Origin: an uncultured Lachnospiraceae bacterium
GTDB lineage: Bacteria > Bacillota > Clostridia > Lachnospirales > Lachnospiraceae
DNA: 64,000 nucleotides
NCBI GenBank assembly: GCA_910576975.1
Contig: CAJTJY010000018.1
Location: 20,578-84,577 of the forward strand
Direction: 5' to 3'
Of this stretch, positions 50,412-60,012 are shown one piece after another. Under the pieces are notes generated by a model, which had not been told where the DNA came from, did no database searches, and saw only the letters and a list, made by a program, of their open reading frames with translations. Made by a program: the position numbers and the translations under genes. The stretch's first letter is position 1. The number at the start of each line of letters is the position of its first letter.

Positions 50412-51323
50412 CTATTGCAACGGAAAACATACTTCCACCGTGAAATGCCGATCTTCAAAATATGCGCCGATTTCTCCCCCCATCTGTACCGTAAATTCCC
50501 TGGCTATGGCAAGGCCCAGCCCTGTGCTCCTACGGGTTCTGGACTGGTCGGTGGTATAAAAACGCTCAAAAATCGATTCCAACTCTTTCTTTTCGATCTC
50601 ATCTGTCTCATTGGCAATACAAATTCTCGCATTCCCCTCCCAGGAATCCAGAGAAAAACGGTAAGATCCATTGCCATGCACCAAGGCATTTTTCATAAGG
50701 TTTTCCAGAATCCGTGAGAGCGCATGTCTGTCTGCCTTGATAAACAAAGCCTCCTTAGAAACAGATACTTGCGGTTCCAAACCCTTTGCAGCAAAATCTT
50801 CATAAAACATGGAAATAATCTCCGTAAAGCAATTTACAACATTGATCCGCTCAAGGTGCAGCGGAAATTCCTCAGCCTCGATCCTCGCATATTCAAAAAG
50901 CTGGTTCAAAATCTCCTGAAGCTCTTCTAGCCTTCGTTCCACAATCCTTACATATTCTTGCTTTTTCTCATCGGGCACGCCCGCCTGCAGCATCATCTGC
51001 ACATATCCTTTCACAGAAGTGAGAGGCGTGCGGATATCATGGGAAATACTGGTGATGCTCTGGCGATAGCTTTTATTCACTTTCCGGAGCCTGCGCTGCT
51101 CTTGCCTTAACTGTTCTAGAACAAGATTCATGTGCCCAATCATCTCTTGCGTATCTCCCACAGCACAAACAGAGGTAAGCAGCAAATTGCTTTCCTCTGT
51201 TTCCAAAAATGATAATTGCTGGATTATATGCCCTATTTGCCTTTGATAACGCCAAAGCCGCAAGCATGACCCCGCTGCCCCAACCGTCAAAAGGATAACC
51301 GCCAGTTCCAAAATACATTCCAT
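50412..51323 (-). CDS. Sensor histidine kinase, short membrane form
   Basis: 303 aa. One or two N-terminal hydrophobic segments (ILELAVILLTVGAAGS), no HAMP domain, a coiled linker, the dimerisation box with His95 in TSISHDIRTPLTSVKGY and the ATPase domain with N-box ENLMKNALVHG and GLGLAIARE. Such short kinases pair with bacitracin- or lantibiotic-type ABC systems, and here an OmpR-type regulator and ABC-2 transporter are adjacent. The likely signal is damage to or an antimicrobial peptide at the cell envelope. Confidence 0.88.
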   Translation of the reverse strand: MECILELAVILLTVGAAGSCLRLWRYQRQIGHIIQQLSFLETEESNLLLTSVCAVGDTQEMIGHMNLVLEQLRQEQRRLRKVNKSYRQSITSISHDIRTPLTSVKGYVQMMLQAGVPDEKKQEYVRIVERRLEELQEILNQLFEYARIEAEEFPLHLERINVVNCFTEIISMFYEDFAAKGLEPQVSVSKEALFIKADRHALSRILENLMKNALVHGNGSYRFSLDSWEGNARICIANETDEIEKKELESIFERFYTTDQSRTRRSTGLGLAIAREFTVQMGGEIGAYFEDRHFTVEVCFPLQ

Positions 51324-51396
51324 ACGCTTTCATTCCTTATAGATCGCTTCCGTCATGCTACATCACATACTTTCCACCGCCTGTAACAGCAACGCT

Positions 51397-52245
51397 TTAT
51401 TTGAGGTCCGCCCTTTGGAAATGCGCCGCTGCGAGCACCGCCGCAATCACAAGCCATGCCAGCGACACAACGATGCTGCGCACCAGAAATCCCGTCTCAA
51501 AATCTGTCACCGGACAGCTTGACATCAAATCCAGTACCCAATAGTTCGAAAGCTGAATATCCAGTCCATGAAACACCAGATCCAAGCCTGCGGTAAGGGT
51601 CGACGAAAATAGCAGCACTCCTATGCTCACTGCAATTCCTGCCGCAAGATTGCGGGTAAGCTCGCCCACCAGCAGAAATATCACAGCGACCGTAACTCCA
51701 TAGATCATCTGAAGCGCCGCATACAGAGCCGCATCCATCCAGACTGTCTTAGAAAAAGTCTCCCATCCCATAAATGGAATTCCCAAGCATATGGAGACCG
51801 CCAAGACCGCAGCCTGAAACAGTATCGCAAGGACCATCACAGACAACAGCTTGCTGAGAAAAATTCTTCTTCTGGAATATCCCTTTCCCACGAGATTCTT
51901 AATCGAGCCGCTCCCAAATTCTTGTATTACAAAAATACTCACTAAAACCGCTAAGATCATCCCTGTAAAATGTCCGCCAAACATCTGCTGCAACACGCCT
52001 GTGACTCCGATCTTTTCCATCATTGACCCTTGAGAGCCTGCGACGTCAACCTGACTGCCGTCTTGATAAACGATCACCCCGCCTGTGCCGTTGGAAAGCT
52101 CCCCCTGGTTAATCTTATCAATCATTACAAGCGATCCATAGAGCAGCAGCGCCAAAGCCGCAGCCGTCAAGATCCCGAAATAAACAGATTTGCTTTTCCT
52201 TAATTTGAAAAACTCCGCATTCAGTAAATTAAGCATTTGCCTCAC
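51397..52245 (-). CDS. ABC-2 type permease
   Basis: 282 aa with about six membrane segments (GILTAAALALLLYGSLVMI, then VSIFVIQEFGSGSIKNLV, IFLSKLLSVMVLAILFQ). The soluble loop with SKGYSRRRIFLSKL matches the coupling-helix region of ABC-2/lantibiotic-immunity permeases. It overlaps the ATPase gene by 17 bases and lies 73 bases before the kinase gene. Confidence 0.85.
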   Translation of the reverse strand: MRQMLNLLNAEFFKLRKSKSVYFGILTAAALALLLYGSLVMIDKINQGELSNGTGGVIVYQDGSQVDVAGSQGSMMEKIGVTGVLQQMFGGHFTGMILAVLVSIFVIQEFGSGSIKNLVGKGYSRRRIFLSKLLSVMVLAILFQAAVLAVSICLGIPFMGWETFSKTVWMDAALYAALQMIYGVTVAVIFLLVGELTRNLAAGIAVSIGVLLFSSTLTAGLDLVFHGLDIQLSNYWVLDLMSSCPVTDFETGFLVRSIVVSLAWLVIAAVLAAAHFQRADLK

Positions 52246-53140
52246 CTCCCAATAAATCCATGAAATAACCTTCTAAATCCTGTCCTGCCAGATAACTCTC
52301 TTTGAGCATCACGCCTGCCTGCACCAGTTCCCGGTTTATGATCCAGGAATCTTCCAGTTTTTCAAACACCCGCAGAACACCCGGTTCTGGCACGTCATAG
52401 CCTTTGATCTGACAATTCTCCTCCAAGACAGAAACGGCACGTTCCACATCATCGACCACGAGCTTGACACACCTTCTGCACCTGCTCTTTAGCTCATCTG
52501 CGCCAAATTCCTCAATCAAAACTCCTTCTTTGATAATTCCGTAGCTGGTGGCAATTTTCGACAATTCGCCTAAAATGTGGCTGGAAATCAGTATCGTAAT
52601 CTGCTTTTCCTGATTGAGTTTCACCAACAAGTCACGCATCTCCTTGATGCCTTCGGGATCCAGTCCATTGATAGGCTCATCCAGGATTAGAAAATCGGGG
52701 TTGCGAAACAAGGCGATAGCGATTCCCAGCCTCTGTTTCATGCCCAGAGAAAAATTCCTGACCTTTTTCTTGCCTGCATTCTGCAGTCCCACGAATTCCA
52801 GCATCTGAGCGACGGCATGTTTTTCTGTAATGCCAAAGCTCTTTCTGACAATCTCCATATTCTCTCTCGCATTCATCGCCCCATACAAGCCGGGCTGCTC
52901 AATTAAGGTCCCTATCCGCTGACGCTGGCGTTCCAGATTGCGAGAGCCAAACAGCTCCATGCTTCCAAATGCAGGAGCGGCAAGCCCTGCCACCATGCGC
53001 ATAAAGGTCGTCTTCCCTGCGCCGTTTTTGCCGATAAAGCCATAAATGTCACCTTTTTTGACATGCATGCTCACATGATCCACAACGATATGCTTGCCAT
53101 ATATTTTAGTAATTCCTTCCGTCTTTAATACGTCGTCCAT
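52229..53140 (-). CDS. ABC transporter ATPase (antimicrobial-resistance type)
   Basis: 303 aa. Walker A GKNGAGKTTFM, signature FSLGMKQRLGIAIALF, Walker B DFLILDEPINGLDPEG and a C-terminal extension of about 90 residues. It drives the adjacent ABC-2 permease, probably exporting or removing a peptide or lipid-linked antimicrobial. It is flanked by a response regulator gene upstream and the permease downstream. Confidence 0.9.
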   Translation of the reverse strand: MDDVLKTEGITKIYGKHIVVDHVSMHVKKGDIYGFIGKNGAGKTTFMRMVAGLAAPAFGSMELFGSRNLERQRQRIGTLIEQPGLYGAMNARENMEIVRKSFGITEKHAVAQMLEFVGLQNAGKKKVRNFSLGMKQRLGIAIALFRNPDFLILDEPINGLDPEGIKEMRDLLVKLNQEKQITILISSHILGELSKIATSYGIIKEGVLIEEFGADELKSRCRRCVKLVVDDVERAVSVLEENCQIKGYDVPEPGVLRVFEKLEDSWIINRELVQAGVMLKESYLAGQDLEGYFMDLLGGEANA

Positions 53141-53255
53141 ACGGTCCCTCCTGTATCCTTTCCGTCTTTGCTCCTATTCTGCCTTGTTTACAAGAAACAG
53201 TATAGCAATGGATTTTTTAGAAACCTTATAGAAAATATAAAGAAAGTATAAAGTT

Positions 53256-53948
53256 TTATTTCATCTTAAACCCAATTCCCCACACGGTCTGAATATAGGT
53301 TTCTTCTGGCGAAATCTTCGCAAGCTTCTGACGAAGATTGCTGATATGTACGTTAACTGCGTTTTCCTGACCAAGAAATTCCTCATTCCACACAGATTGA
53401 TACAAGTTGCTCTTTGTAAATACTTTTCCAGGATGACGCATCATAAGCTCAAGGATCAGATATTCCCGCTTCGTCAAAGACACCTCTTCGCCTGCCACTT
53501 GCACCTTAAGGCTTTCTGGATAAATCCTGATGTCCTTATATTCCAAAACCGCCTCATCCTGGGAACGCTGCTGTTCTCCTCTGCTCTGCCTGCTGCGGCG
53601 CAGCACTGCCTCAAGCCTTGCCAAAAGCTCCTGGGTGTCAAAAGGTTTCACCAGATAGTCGTCTGCGCCTGCCCGAAGCAATGCGATTCTAGACTGCACG
53701 TCGTCTCTGGCAGAAGCCACGATTACTCCTGTTTTTGGATATCTTTCTTTGATCCTGGCAAGAACTTCTTCTCCTGGCATCCCCGGCAGCATCAGATCAA
53801 GAATCACTGCCTCTGCCTGCTGTCTTTCCATGCAAAATAACGCCTCTGTCCCAGAAAAAGCCTGCGTCGCCTGGTAACCCTGGCCTGACAAAAGTTCTTT
53901 TAACATCTGGTTAATGTCCTTATCGTCCTCCACTATTAAGGCATTCAT
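53256..53948 (-). CDS. OmpR-family response regulator
   Basis: 230 aa. Receiver with Asp8/Asp9, phospho-acceptor Asp51 (VILDLMLPGMPGE), Thr/Ser at the switch (VIVASARDD) and Lys in DYLVKPFDT. A winged-helix DNA-binding domain follows (VSLTKREYLILELMMRHPGK, then VHISNLRQKL). AAGGAG six bases before 53948 sets the start. It is the partner of the kinase at 50412. Confidence 0.92.
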   Translation of the reverse strand: MNALIVEDDKDINQMLKELLSGQGYQATQAFSGTEALFCMERQQAEAVILDLMLPGMPGEEVLARIKERYPKTGVIVASARDDVQSRIALLRAGADDYLVKPFDTQELLARLEAVLRRSRQSRGEQQRSQDEAVLEYKDIRIYPESLKVQVAGEEVSLTKREYLILELMMRHPGKVFTKSNLYQSVWNEEFLGQENAVNVHISNLRQKLAKISPEETYIQTVWGIGFKMK

Positions 53949-53971
53949 GCTCTGCTCCTTCATTTATCATT

Positions 53972-54373
53972 TCATTTGATCTGCTGCGCCAGCCCGCAAT
54001 TGACCAGGTAAACCTCCCTCGCCTGTTCTGCCAGCAGGCACCCAATTCTGCCCACGGTTTCCCGATATTGCCTGTCAAAAGCTTTTATCGGCACAACGCC
54101 GCATCCTACCTGAGCCAGGGTAATGATCACGTTTGGATTTCGTTCCATTATTTTTTTTGTGATATCATAAGGGTCTTTGTGTTCTGCCATCCACTTTCGA
54201 ATCCAAAGATGATATTGCAATATCACATCGGCGTCAAACAGCTCCTGTACGCTCTTTGCATTTTCTTCCACCACAAGCGGCTCACCGTCCCTGTGTTCTT
54301 TTCTCTGCTGCCGAGACAATGATTTTGCAATCTCGGCTTTTCCCTGGCAAACGCCTCCTGTAACCAATATCAT
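53972..54373 (-). CDS. CobU-like paralogue (adenosylcobinamide kinase family)
   Basis: 133 aa, short for CobU (about 180). N-terminal P-loop ILVTGGVCQGKAEIAKSL (Gly-Gly-Val-Cys-Gln-Gly-Lys) and C-terminal LAQVGCGVVPIKAFDRQYRE with LLAEQAREVYLVNCGLAQ, typical CobU pieces. The middle His-containing stretch (RRHKAMR in the other copy, guanylylated in CobU) is absent. It may be a kinase-only or regulatory partner of CobU at 60009. AGGGAG precedes 54373. It lies 24 bases upstream of the regulator gene. Confidence 0.6.
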   Translation of the reverse strand: MILVTGGVCQGKAEIAKSLSRQQRKEHRDGEPLVVEENAKSVQELFDADVILQYHLWIRKWMAEHKDPYDITKKIMERNPNVIITLAQVGCGVVPIKAFDRQYRETVGRIGCLLAEQAREVYLVNCGLAQQIK

Positions 54374-54446
54374 TTTCTTCTCCCTGTCTTTGAAAAATTT
54401 GTCTCCAATTGTCAAACAGAATTCAATTTCCATCTATGAAGAAATA

Positions 54447-55787
54447 TTATACCTTGGAACGCTTCGTGAAACAACTAAAATTTCTGCGATAGAACCAGAC
54501 AGACAACGCCGCTCCTGCGCACCAGCCAATCGGCCAGGCGCTCCAGATTCCAAGATAGCCCCACCGGACAGACAATGCCATGGTCAGCAGAACCCGCAGA
54601 ATCAAATCCGTAAACGTCGTAATCATAAACTGCTTCATCAGCCCTGCGCCTCTTAAGATGCCGTCTGCCACCAGCTTTACTGAAATTATAAAATAAAACG
54701 GCGACACAATCTGAAGAAAGCGGACGCCTGACAATAAGGCAAGTTCCGAAGGATGCTCCAAAAAAATCCGTATCAGAAAGCCGTTTGCCAGCAGATACAA
54801 AGCCGCCAGCGGCACACATAATACCCAGACCATTTTGACAGCCGCCCGAAATCCATCTTTGATGCGAGGCAGCATCCCGGCGCCCATGTTCTGCGCCGTA
54901 TAATTGGAAATTCCATTTCCGACCGTGGTAAGCGAAGTAATCACCAGATTATTCAATTTCACGGCAGCAGAATATCCGGCAATCACCCCGGGGCCAAATC
55001 CATTGATCACGCCCTGGATCATAATGTTTCCGATGGAAATAAAACTCTGCTGCAAAATGCTGGGAATGGCGATCACCACGATTTTCTGAAACAGCGTTAC
55101 AGAAAACAATACCTTCTTGCCGTCGGCTTCGATAGCCGCCAGTCTCTTTCTTACCACGATCAGAGCAAGGACGGCGCTTGCCCCCTGGCAGAGAAAGGTT
55201 GCCCATGCCACCCCCGCAACTCCCATATCGAACGCAGAAACAAATATCATGTCCACAAGGATATTGCACGTCGAGGAGACTGCCAGAAAGAGAAACGGCG
55301 TCTTAGAGTCTCCCAGCGCTGAGAAAATCCCTGTCGCCACATTATAAAACAGTAAGAACGGAAATCCCAGCAGATAGATTTGCAGATATAATTTGGAATC
55401 TGCATAAATTTCTGCAGGAGTGCGGATCAGCTGCAAAAGGCCAGAACAGCCAATCATGCCAAAAAGCATCAAAACTGCGCATACCACGGCGCTTGCTATC
55501 AGAGAAGTAGATACGGCTGTCTTCATATCTCTGTAACGCTTGGCGCCAAAAAGCTGGGAGACAATCACAGAGCATCCGATGTTGCACCCAAAAGCAAATG
55601 CGATAAAGATCAGAGTAATCTCATAACTGTTCCCCACCGCCGCTAATGCATTCTCCCCTATGAATTTGCCTGCTACAAAACTGTCTGCAATGTTATATAA
55701 CTGCTGGAAGATGATGCTTCCAAACAGCGGCACGCAGAATTTCCATAAGACAGACTCCGGCTTTCCGACTGTTAAATCCATGTTCAT
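54447..55787 (-). CDS. MATE family efflux transporter
   Basis: 446 aa, 12 expected membrane segments in two related halves. FGSIIFQQLYNIADSFVAGKF, VSQLFGAKRYRDMKTAVSTS and the C-terminal half with NYTAQNMGAGMLPRI match the DinF/NorM-like MATE group, which exports drugs or metabolites with sodium or proton exchange. AGGAGG eight bases before 55787 fixes the start. The substrate is unknown. It lies 73 bases upstream of the CobU-like gene. Confidence 0.9.
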   Translation of the reverse strand: MNMDLTVGKPESVLWKFCVPLFGSIIFQQLYNIADSFVAGKFIGENALAAVGNSYEITLIFIAFAFGCNIGCSVIVSQLFGAKRYRDMKTAVSTSLIASAVVCAVLMLFGMIGCSGLLQLIRTPAEIYADSKLYLQIYLLGFPFLLFYNVATGIFSALGDSKTPFLFLAVSSTCNILVDMIFVSAFDMGVAGVAWATFLCQGASAVLALIVVRKRLAAIEADGKKVLFSVTLFQKIVVIAIPSILQQSFISIGNIMIQGVINGFGPGVIAGYSAAVKLNNLVITSLTTVGNGISNYTAQNMGAGMLPRIKDGFRAAVKMVWVLCVPLAALYLLANGFLIRIFLEHPSELALLSGVRFLQIVSPFYFIISVKLVADGILRGAGLMKQFMITTFTDLILRVLLTMALSVRWGYLGIWSAWPIGWCAGAALSVWFYRRNFSCFTKRSKV

Positions 55788-55876
55788 ATGGATGACCTCC
55801 TGAGCTGTTAAATTTTGTCGATCCATATTATATTACTCCAGGTGGGAAATATCAATATTTTTACTTGCGATAATAT

Positions 55877-56079
55877 TTTATAAAATTTGAGCTTCCCCAT
55901 TTTGTAATTCATAGTGCCAAAAGGTCTTGCTGCCTTTGGCAGCATAGACATCTTGCACAAAAAGTGCTTGAAAAGCTAGCTTTTCAGAGCGCTTTTATGT
56001 GCAAAGTGTTTTCATCACTTTGTGATGGAAACCTTTTGGCACTATGAATTACAAAATGGGGAAACTCAAATTTATAAAA
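55877..56079. repeat. Cruciform repeat, copy B
   Basis: The outer arms (from about 55885 to 55924 and 56032 to 56075) are complementary except for one substitution and one indel. Inner hairpins: TGCTGCC-TTT-GGCAGCA (about 55928-55944), a long one with TTGCACAAAAAGTGC left and GTGCAAAGTG right enclosing AAAAGCTAGCTTTT, and CATCAC-TTT-GTGATG (56013-56027). It fills most of the gap between the MATE start and the decayed AAA gene. The 55788-56175 stretch holds nothing else apart from AT-rich bases. Confidence 0.9.
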
Positions 56080-56175
56080 ACATTGATTTCGATATCATAG
56101 AGGGGTAAAATAACAAAAAGCAAGCTGTCCTTTTCCTTTCATTACTGCAGACGGCATGACGACAGGGGGCAAACC

Positions 56176-56830
56176 ATGAAAAAAGCACTGCCAATCGGCG
56201 TAGACAATTTTGAAAAAGTAATTTCTGAGAATTATTTTTATGTTGACAAGACTTTATTAATCAAAGATTTGATGGATTTTAAAAGCGAGGTGAATTTATT
56301 CCTGCGCCCTAGGCGTTAAGCATACGCCAGCCAAATGGGACAGTATTGTGTGATTGACCTGACATTGAAATCTGCGAAACAGGCTGATTTCGAGACTGCT
56401 TATTATATGATAAAAACTGGAATCGCATCTGAATTTGAACGATACATGACGCTTGTGGAACGAAGCAAAGGGGCAGATTGAGCAGCTTATGGCAAAACAT
56501 GCCTTGGATGTAAAGGTGCATGAAAAAGTCACCTATGAAGATATGGGCAACAAAGGCGAAAATCTATGGAACTCCCTCTGCTTTACTGGATATCTGACAA
56601 AAGAAGCTCAGTATTTCAAACATAGTTGCATTTATTTGAAGCTGCGAATACCCAATACCGAGGTATTGACAATCTATGAAAATACCATCGTAAACTGGTT
56701 CCATGAAATGATCCAAAAAGAAGATTTCCGTGATCTATATCAGGCGCTAGAGAACGGCAATTCCGAAAGTCTTTTGATATTTAAGAAGATTGCACGCATA
56801 AAGCTGCCGTATGATGTAACATTGACATGA
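56176..56830 (+). pseudogene. AAA-ATPase / PD-(D/E)XK-like protein, decayed
   Basis: The plus strand begins MKKALPIGVDNFEKVISENY through NLFLRPRR, the start of a common Bacteroides/Clostridia AAA-ATPase-like family. It then breaks at a stop near 56318. Later pieces in other frames (56453-56830: LWNSLCFTGYLTKEAQ, then YLKLRIPNTEVLTIY) are the middle of the same protein, so a large internal stretch is gone. A ribosome-site-like GGGGGC precedes the ATG. It is a pseudogene with deletion and frameshifts. Confidence 0.8.
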
Positions 56831-56859
56831 TACGGCAGCTATGTTTCCACGGCAGTCCT

Positions 56860-59007
56860 TTAGGACTGCGCCTTTAAATGAAAACGGTTTACCAGGTCAT
56901 GGAGACGCTTCGACTGTCCAGATAATTCTTCGCTGGTATCTGCGCTCTCTTGTGCAAAAGAAGAATTAGACTGCACCACGTTGCTGATTAAGTCCACATC
57001 TTCTATAAGCTGTTTTAACACGCTTTCCTGATTTCGGGAAGCAGTGTTGATTTTATCCATAGAGCCCAGCGCTTTTTCTGATCCCTGCACCACTTCCACG
57101 AGAGATTTCGCTGTATTGTCTGCAATCTCAATGCCATTTTCCACTGCTTTTTGCGAACTTGCAATCAATGCCGCCGTCTGGTTTACGGCTTCGGCGCTCT
57201 TTGCAGCCAGTTGGCGAATCTCATCTGCCACGACGGCAAATCCCTTTCCTGCCTCTCCAGCCCTTGCCGCCTCTATGGAAGCGTTCAGTGAAAGCAAATT
57301 CGTCTGTTCAGCAATATCTTCAATTGTTTTCACAATCTTCTCAATCTCGCCAGAAGAATGACTGATATCTGACATCGCATCGATCAAATGATCCATTTCT
57401 TGATTACTTTTCTCAATATAGCCGCTGACATCTGAGACAATGCCGTTCGCCGCCTGTGCGTCCTTGGCGTTTTCTGCCACGTCCTGCGACAGGCTTTCAA
57501 TCGAAGCTGCCAGGTGCGCAATCGCTGCAGCCTGCTCTGCGGCCCCCTCCGAAAGAACCTTGGCGCCGGACGACACATTTACGGAACTGGCAGACACTTC
57601 GTCCGCTGCAAAGACAATCTCATGGAGCGTATCATTTAAAGACTGTGCAATTTTTTCAATCGACGCCTGTATGGGGATGAAATCACCAATATAATCCTGG
57701 GTGATGGAAATATCCATATCGTTATCCGCCATCTGGGAAAGCTGCTGAGAAATATCCTCGACATAATTATTCATCGTGGCGCTGATATGGTTAAATGCCT
57801 GGGAGAGCTGCCCCAGCTCATCATCCGACTGAATGTCAATATGTATGTTTAAGTCGCCCGCTTCTAATTTAGACGCTTCCTTGGTAATCATGCCAACCGG
57901 ATCCAAGATTCTGTTGATGATGCGTTTTACCGCCATCAGCAGAATAATGCCGAACAGTATCACAAGAAACGTTAATTTTGCCGCTCCCTCTACGATCGGT
58001 CCATAAAACTCACTGTTATCAACCGTCAAATGCAGCGTCCATTGCGTTTTACCATTTACCGATAAAGGAATCGCCACGGAAACCCCGCGCTTTCCCGTGC
58101 CATAATTCCTGCCCCCCTTAAGGACTGCGCGGCTTTGTTCCTGCCCTTCTTTTGACATGGCATGGAGCTTCTCTGCGTCCTGCGCCATGCTCTGATATCC
58201 AACTTCGGTCGCAGTTTTGCCCACGGCGGAGCTGTCAGCGGAATCCAGCAAGACTGTCTCATCCTCTGCCAGCGCCACCAGATGGGCAGAACGATAATCG
58301 GTGCTGACCAAAAGCTCTTCCTGCATATGATCCAGCCCGACGTCCACGCCAGACACCCCCAAGAAATTTCCTTGTGCATCCCAGACAGGAGAGATAATGC
58401 TGATCATCATAATATTTTTGCCCATCAGCTCATAAATATAGGGATCCATGATATACAGATCGCCCGTCTCTTTGATCTGCATATAATACTCTTTTTGATA
58501 ATTGTCAAAGGCATCCTCATGTTTTTCAAACACATATCCTGTATTTTGCTCATTGGGATATACCACGGCTTCATAAGCGATATCCTTCTTATGGCTGCTG
58601 TAAGGCTTTCCGTCAGCGTCTGCAATCGCATTCTGTTCAAAATATGCAAAAGCAGTCGGAAATCCGTCCCCGCCTTCCAAAAGCCCTACTAAAGCAGTAT
58701 CAATGGCGTCTCGTTGTTCTTTTGGATCCAATGCGGAAATATTTCGAAGCGCCCCTGCAAATCCTCCCACTTTCCCATATGCTTTTTTGATATCCTCTGT
58801 CACCAGAAAGGCATTTTCATAGGCAACTGCCGTTAGTTTATCCCGGTTCACATGAATGAGAGACCGGGCGGCAAGGACAGCCGCCATCAAAATAGTCAAC
58901 AAAAAAATAATCGCAACGATCAGCGCCATTTTGGAAATGATTTTTTGGCTAAGACTATTGCTATTCCTAATGTCTGATCCCTTAGCGTTTTTTTCTTTAT
59001 GTAACAT
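56860..59007 (-). CDS. Methyl-accepting chemotaxis protein with dCache domain
   Basis: 715 aa. TM1 about residues 20-45, extracellular dCache_1 domain about 50-330 (DLYIMDPYIYELMGKNIMM and SIISPVWDAQGNFLGVSGVD), TM2 near 345-365 and HAMP. The signalling hairpin contains EIEKIVKTIEDIAEQTNLLS and LNASIEAARAGEAGKGFAVV. It detects a small ligand (amino acids or carboxylates are usual for dCache). GGAGG before 59007 fixes the start; a longer frame to 59175 would translate the cruciform repeat. No chemotaxis operon is nearby. Confidence 0.92.
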   Translation of the reverse strand: MLHKEKNAKGSDIRNSNSLSQKIISKMALIVAIIFLLTILMAAVLAARSLIHVNRDKLTAVAYENAFLVTEDIKKAYGKVGGFAGALRNISALDPKEQRDAIDTALVGLLEGGDGFPTAFAYFEQNAIADADGKPYSSHKKDIAYEAVVYPNEQNTGYVFEKHEDAFDNYQKEYYMQIKETGDLYIMDPYIYELMGKNIMMISIISPVWDAQGNFLGVSGVDVGLDHMQEELLVSTDYRSAHLVALAEDETVLLDSADSSAVGKTATEVGYQSMAQDAEKLHAMSKEGQEQSRAVLKGGRNYGTGKRGVSVAIPLSVNGKTQWTLHLTVDNSEFYGPIVEGAAKLTFLVILFGIILLMAVKRIINRILDPVGMITKEASKLEAGDLNIHIDIQSDDELGQLSQAFNHISATMNNYVEDISQQLSQMADNDMDISITQDYIGDFIPIQASIEKIAQSLNDTLHEIVFAADEVSASSVNVSSGAKVLSEGAAEQAAAIAHLAASIESLSQDVAENAKDAQAANGIVSDVSGYIEKSNQEMDHLIDAMSDISHSSGEIEKIVKTIEDIAEQTNLLSLNASIEAARAGEAGKGFAVVADEIRQLAAKSAEAVNQTAALIASSQKAVENGIEIADNTAKSLVEVVQGSEKALGSMDKINTASRNQESVLKQLIEDVDLISNVVQSNSSFAQESADTSEELSGQSKRLHDLVNRFHLKAQS

Positions 59008-59021
59008 AAGATTTCCTCCAT

Positions 59022-59201
59022 GAGGCTGTCGCACTAAGATATTTACTTGTTCAACAGGTCTTGCCGCTGATGCGGCAAAGACAAAATGCACAAAATAATT
59101 CTGGAAATCTAGCTTCCCAAGATAATCTTTGTGCATTTTATTTGCATTGCTTTGCAATGGAAACCTTTTGAACAAGTAAATATCTTAGTGCGACAGCACC
59201 G
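59022..59201. repeat. Cruciform repeat, copy C
   Basis: Outer arms 59024-59058 and 59164-59200 pair with few mismatches. Hairpins: TTGCCGC-TGAT-GCGGCAA (59061-59078), AATGCACAAA with TTTGTGCATT, and CATTGC-TTT-GCAATG (59045 region of the right side, 59145-59159). It lies between the end of the cobS operon and the chemoreceptor gene; its left end overlaps the ribosome site of the chemoreceptor. It could end the cobS transcript and also cap the receptor leader. Confidence 0.9.
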
Positions 59202-59253
59202 TTCTTTTATTTTATGTGTCAGATGCTTACTTCATGCAAATTAAATGCAGAAT

Positions 59254-60012
59254 CTAAAATCTCGCCGCCGCTGCCGCTGGAATCAGGATCAGCAATTCAC
59301 AGACCTGCAAAAACCATCCTGCCAGATCCCCGGTGATTCCGCCAAATTTATCCACCGACATTTTATAGTACCAGAAAAACGCCAGCAGAGAAATTAAAAC
59401 CGCCGCCCCTCCGGCAAACAAATCCAGTCTAAGAAGTCCAGCCATCACCAAAACAGCCTCCCATAAGAGAATTCTTGCGGCGCGCTTCTTGTTCGCCCCG
59501 CTAGAAAAAAGATAGACAAGCCCGCTGTCTTTGGCACAGGGAAATGCGGTTACCGCAAGCCCGCTAAGACAACGGCTTAAGATAAATCCCAATGCCGCAA
59601 TGCGAATCCCCTCATGGGAAAGCTCTGAGGCAAGTCCGAAATAGGCGACAAAATACATGCAGCCGCCAATCACCGCAAATGCTCCCGCATGGGGATCTTT
59701 TAATATCTGCAACCGTCGTTCCCTAGTCTGCCAGGAGCTTAACGCATCCATGGTATCTAAAAAACCATCCATATGGATCCCCCCAGTAATCGATACAGGG
59801 AGCAGGGTCAGGCCTGCCGCATAGAGGATCTTCCCCATCGTCAGCCAGCTTGCGCAAACGCCCCACAAAAAAAAGCAGCCTCCCGTGACAACTCCTATCA
59901 GAGGGAAAAAGCACATTGCATATTCCATGCTTTCCTTTTCCCACTCCACCTTGGGCATCGGAATTTTAGAATACATCGCAAAAGCAATGACGCACGCCCT
60001 GAGATATTTCAT
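59254..60012 (-). CDS. cobS: Adenosylcobinamide-GDP ribazoletransferase (cobalamin synthase)
   Basis: 252 aa polytopic membrane protein. It joins adenosylcobinamide-GDP with alpha-ribazole, the final step of cobalamin assembly. YSKIPMPKVEWEKESMEYAM, SITGGIHMDGFLDTMDALSS (metal-binding Asp pair) and LGFILSRCLSGLAVT. GGAGG five bases before 60012 gives a start overlapping the cobU stop in ATGA. It is the last gene of the operon from 63849. Confidence 0.95.
   Translation of the reverse strand: MKYLRACVIAFAMYSKIPMPKVEWEKESMEYAMCFFPLIGVVTGGCFFLWGVCASWLTMGKILYAAGLTLLPVSITGGIHMDGFLDTMDALSSWQTRERRLQILKDPHAGAFAVIGGCMYFVAYFGLASELSHEGIRIAALGFILSRCLSGLAVTAFPCAKDSGLVYLFSSGANKKRAARILLWEAVLVMAGLLRLDLFAGGAAVLISLLAFFWYYKMSVDKFGGITGDLAGWFLQVCELLILIPAAAAARF

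Noticed and set aside
56296..56532. Minus-strand frame overlapping the AAA pseudogene
   Set aside because: It is antisense to recognisable AAA-family coding sequence and resembles no protein.
59008..59175. N-terminal extension of the chemoreceptor reading frame through the cruciform repeat
   Set aside because: The added residues encode repeat sequence and no ribosome site precedes the far ATG, while GGAGG lies directly before 59007.
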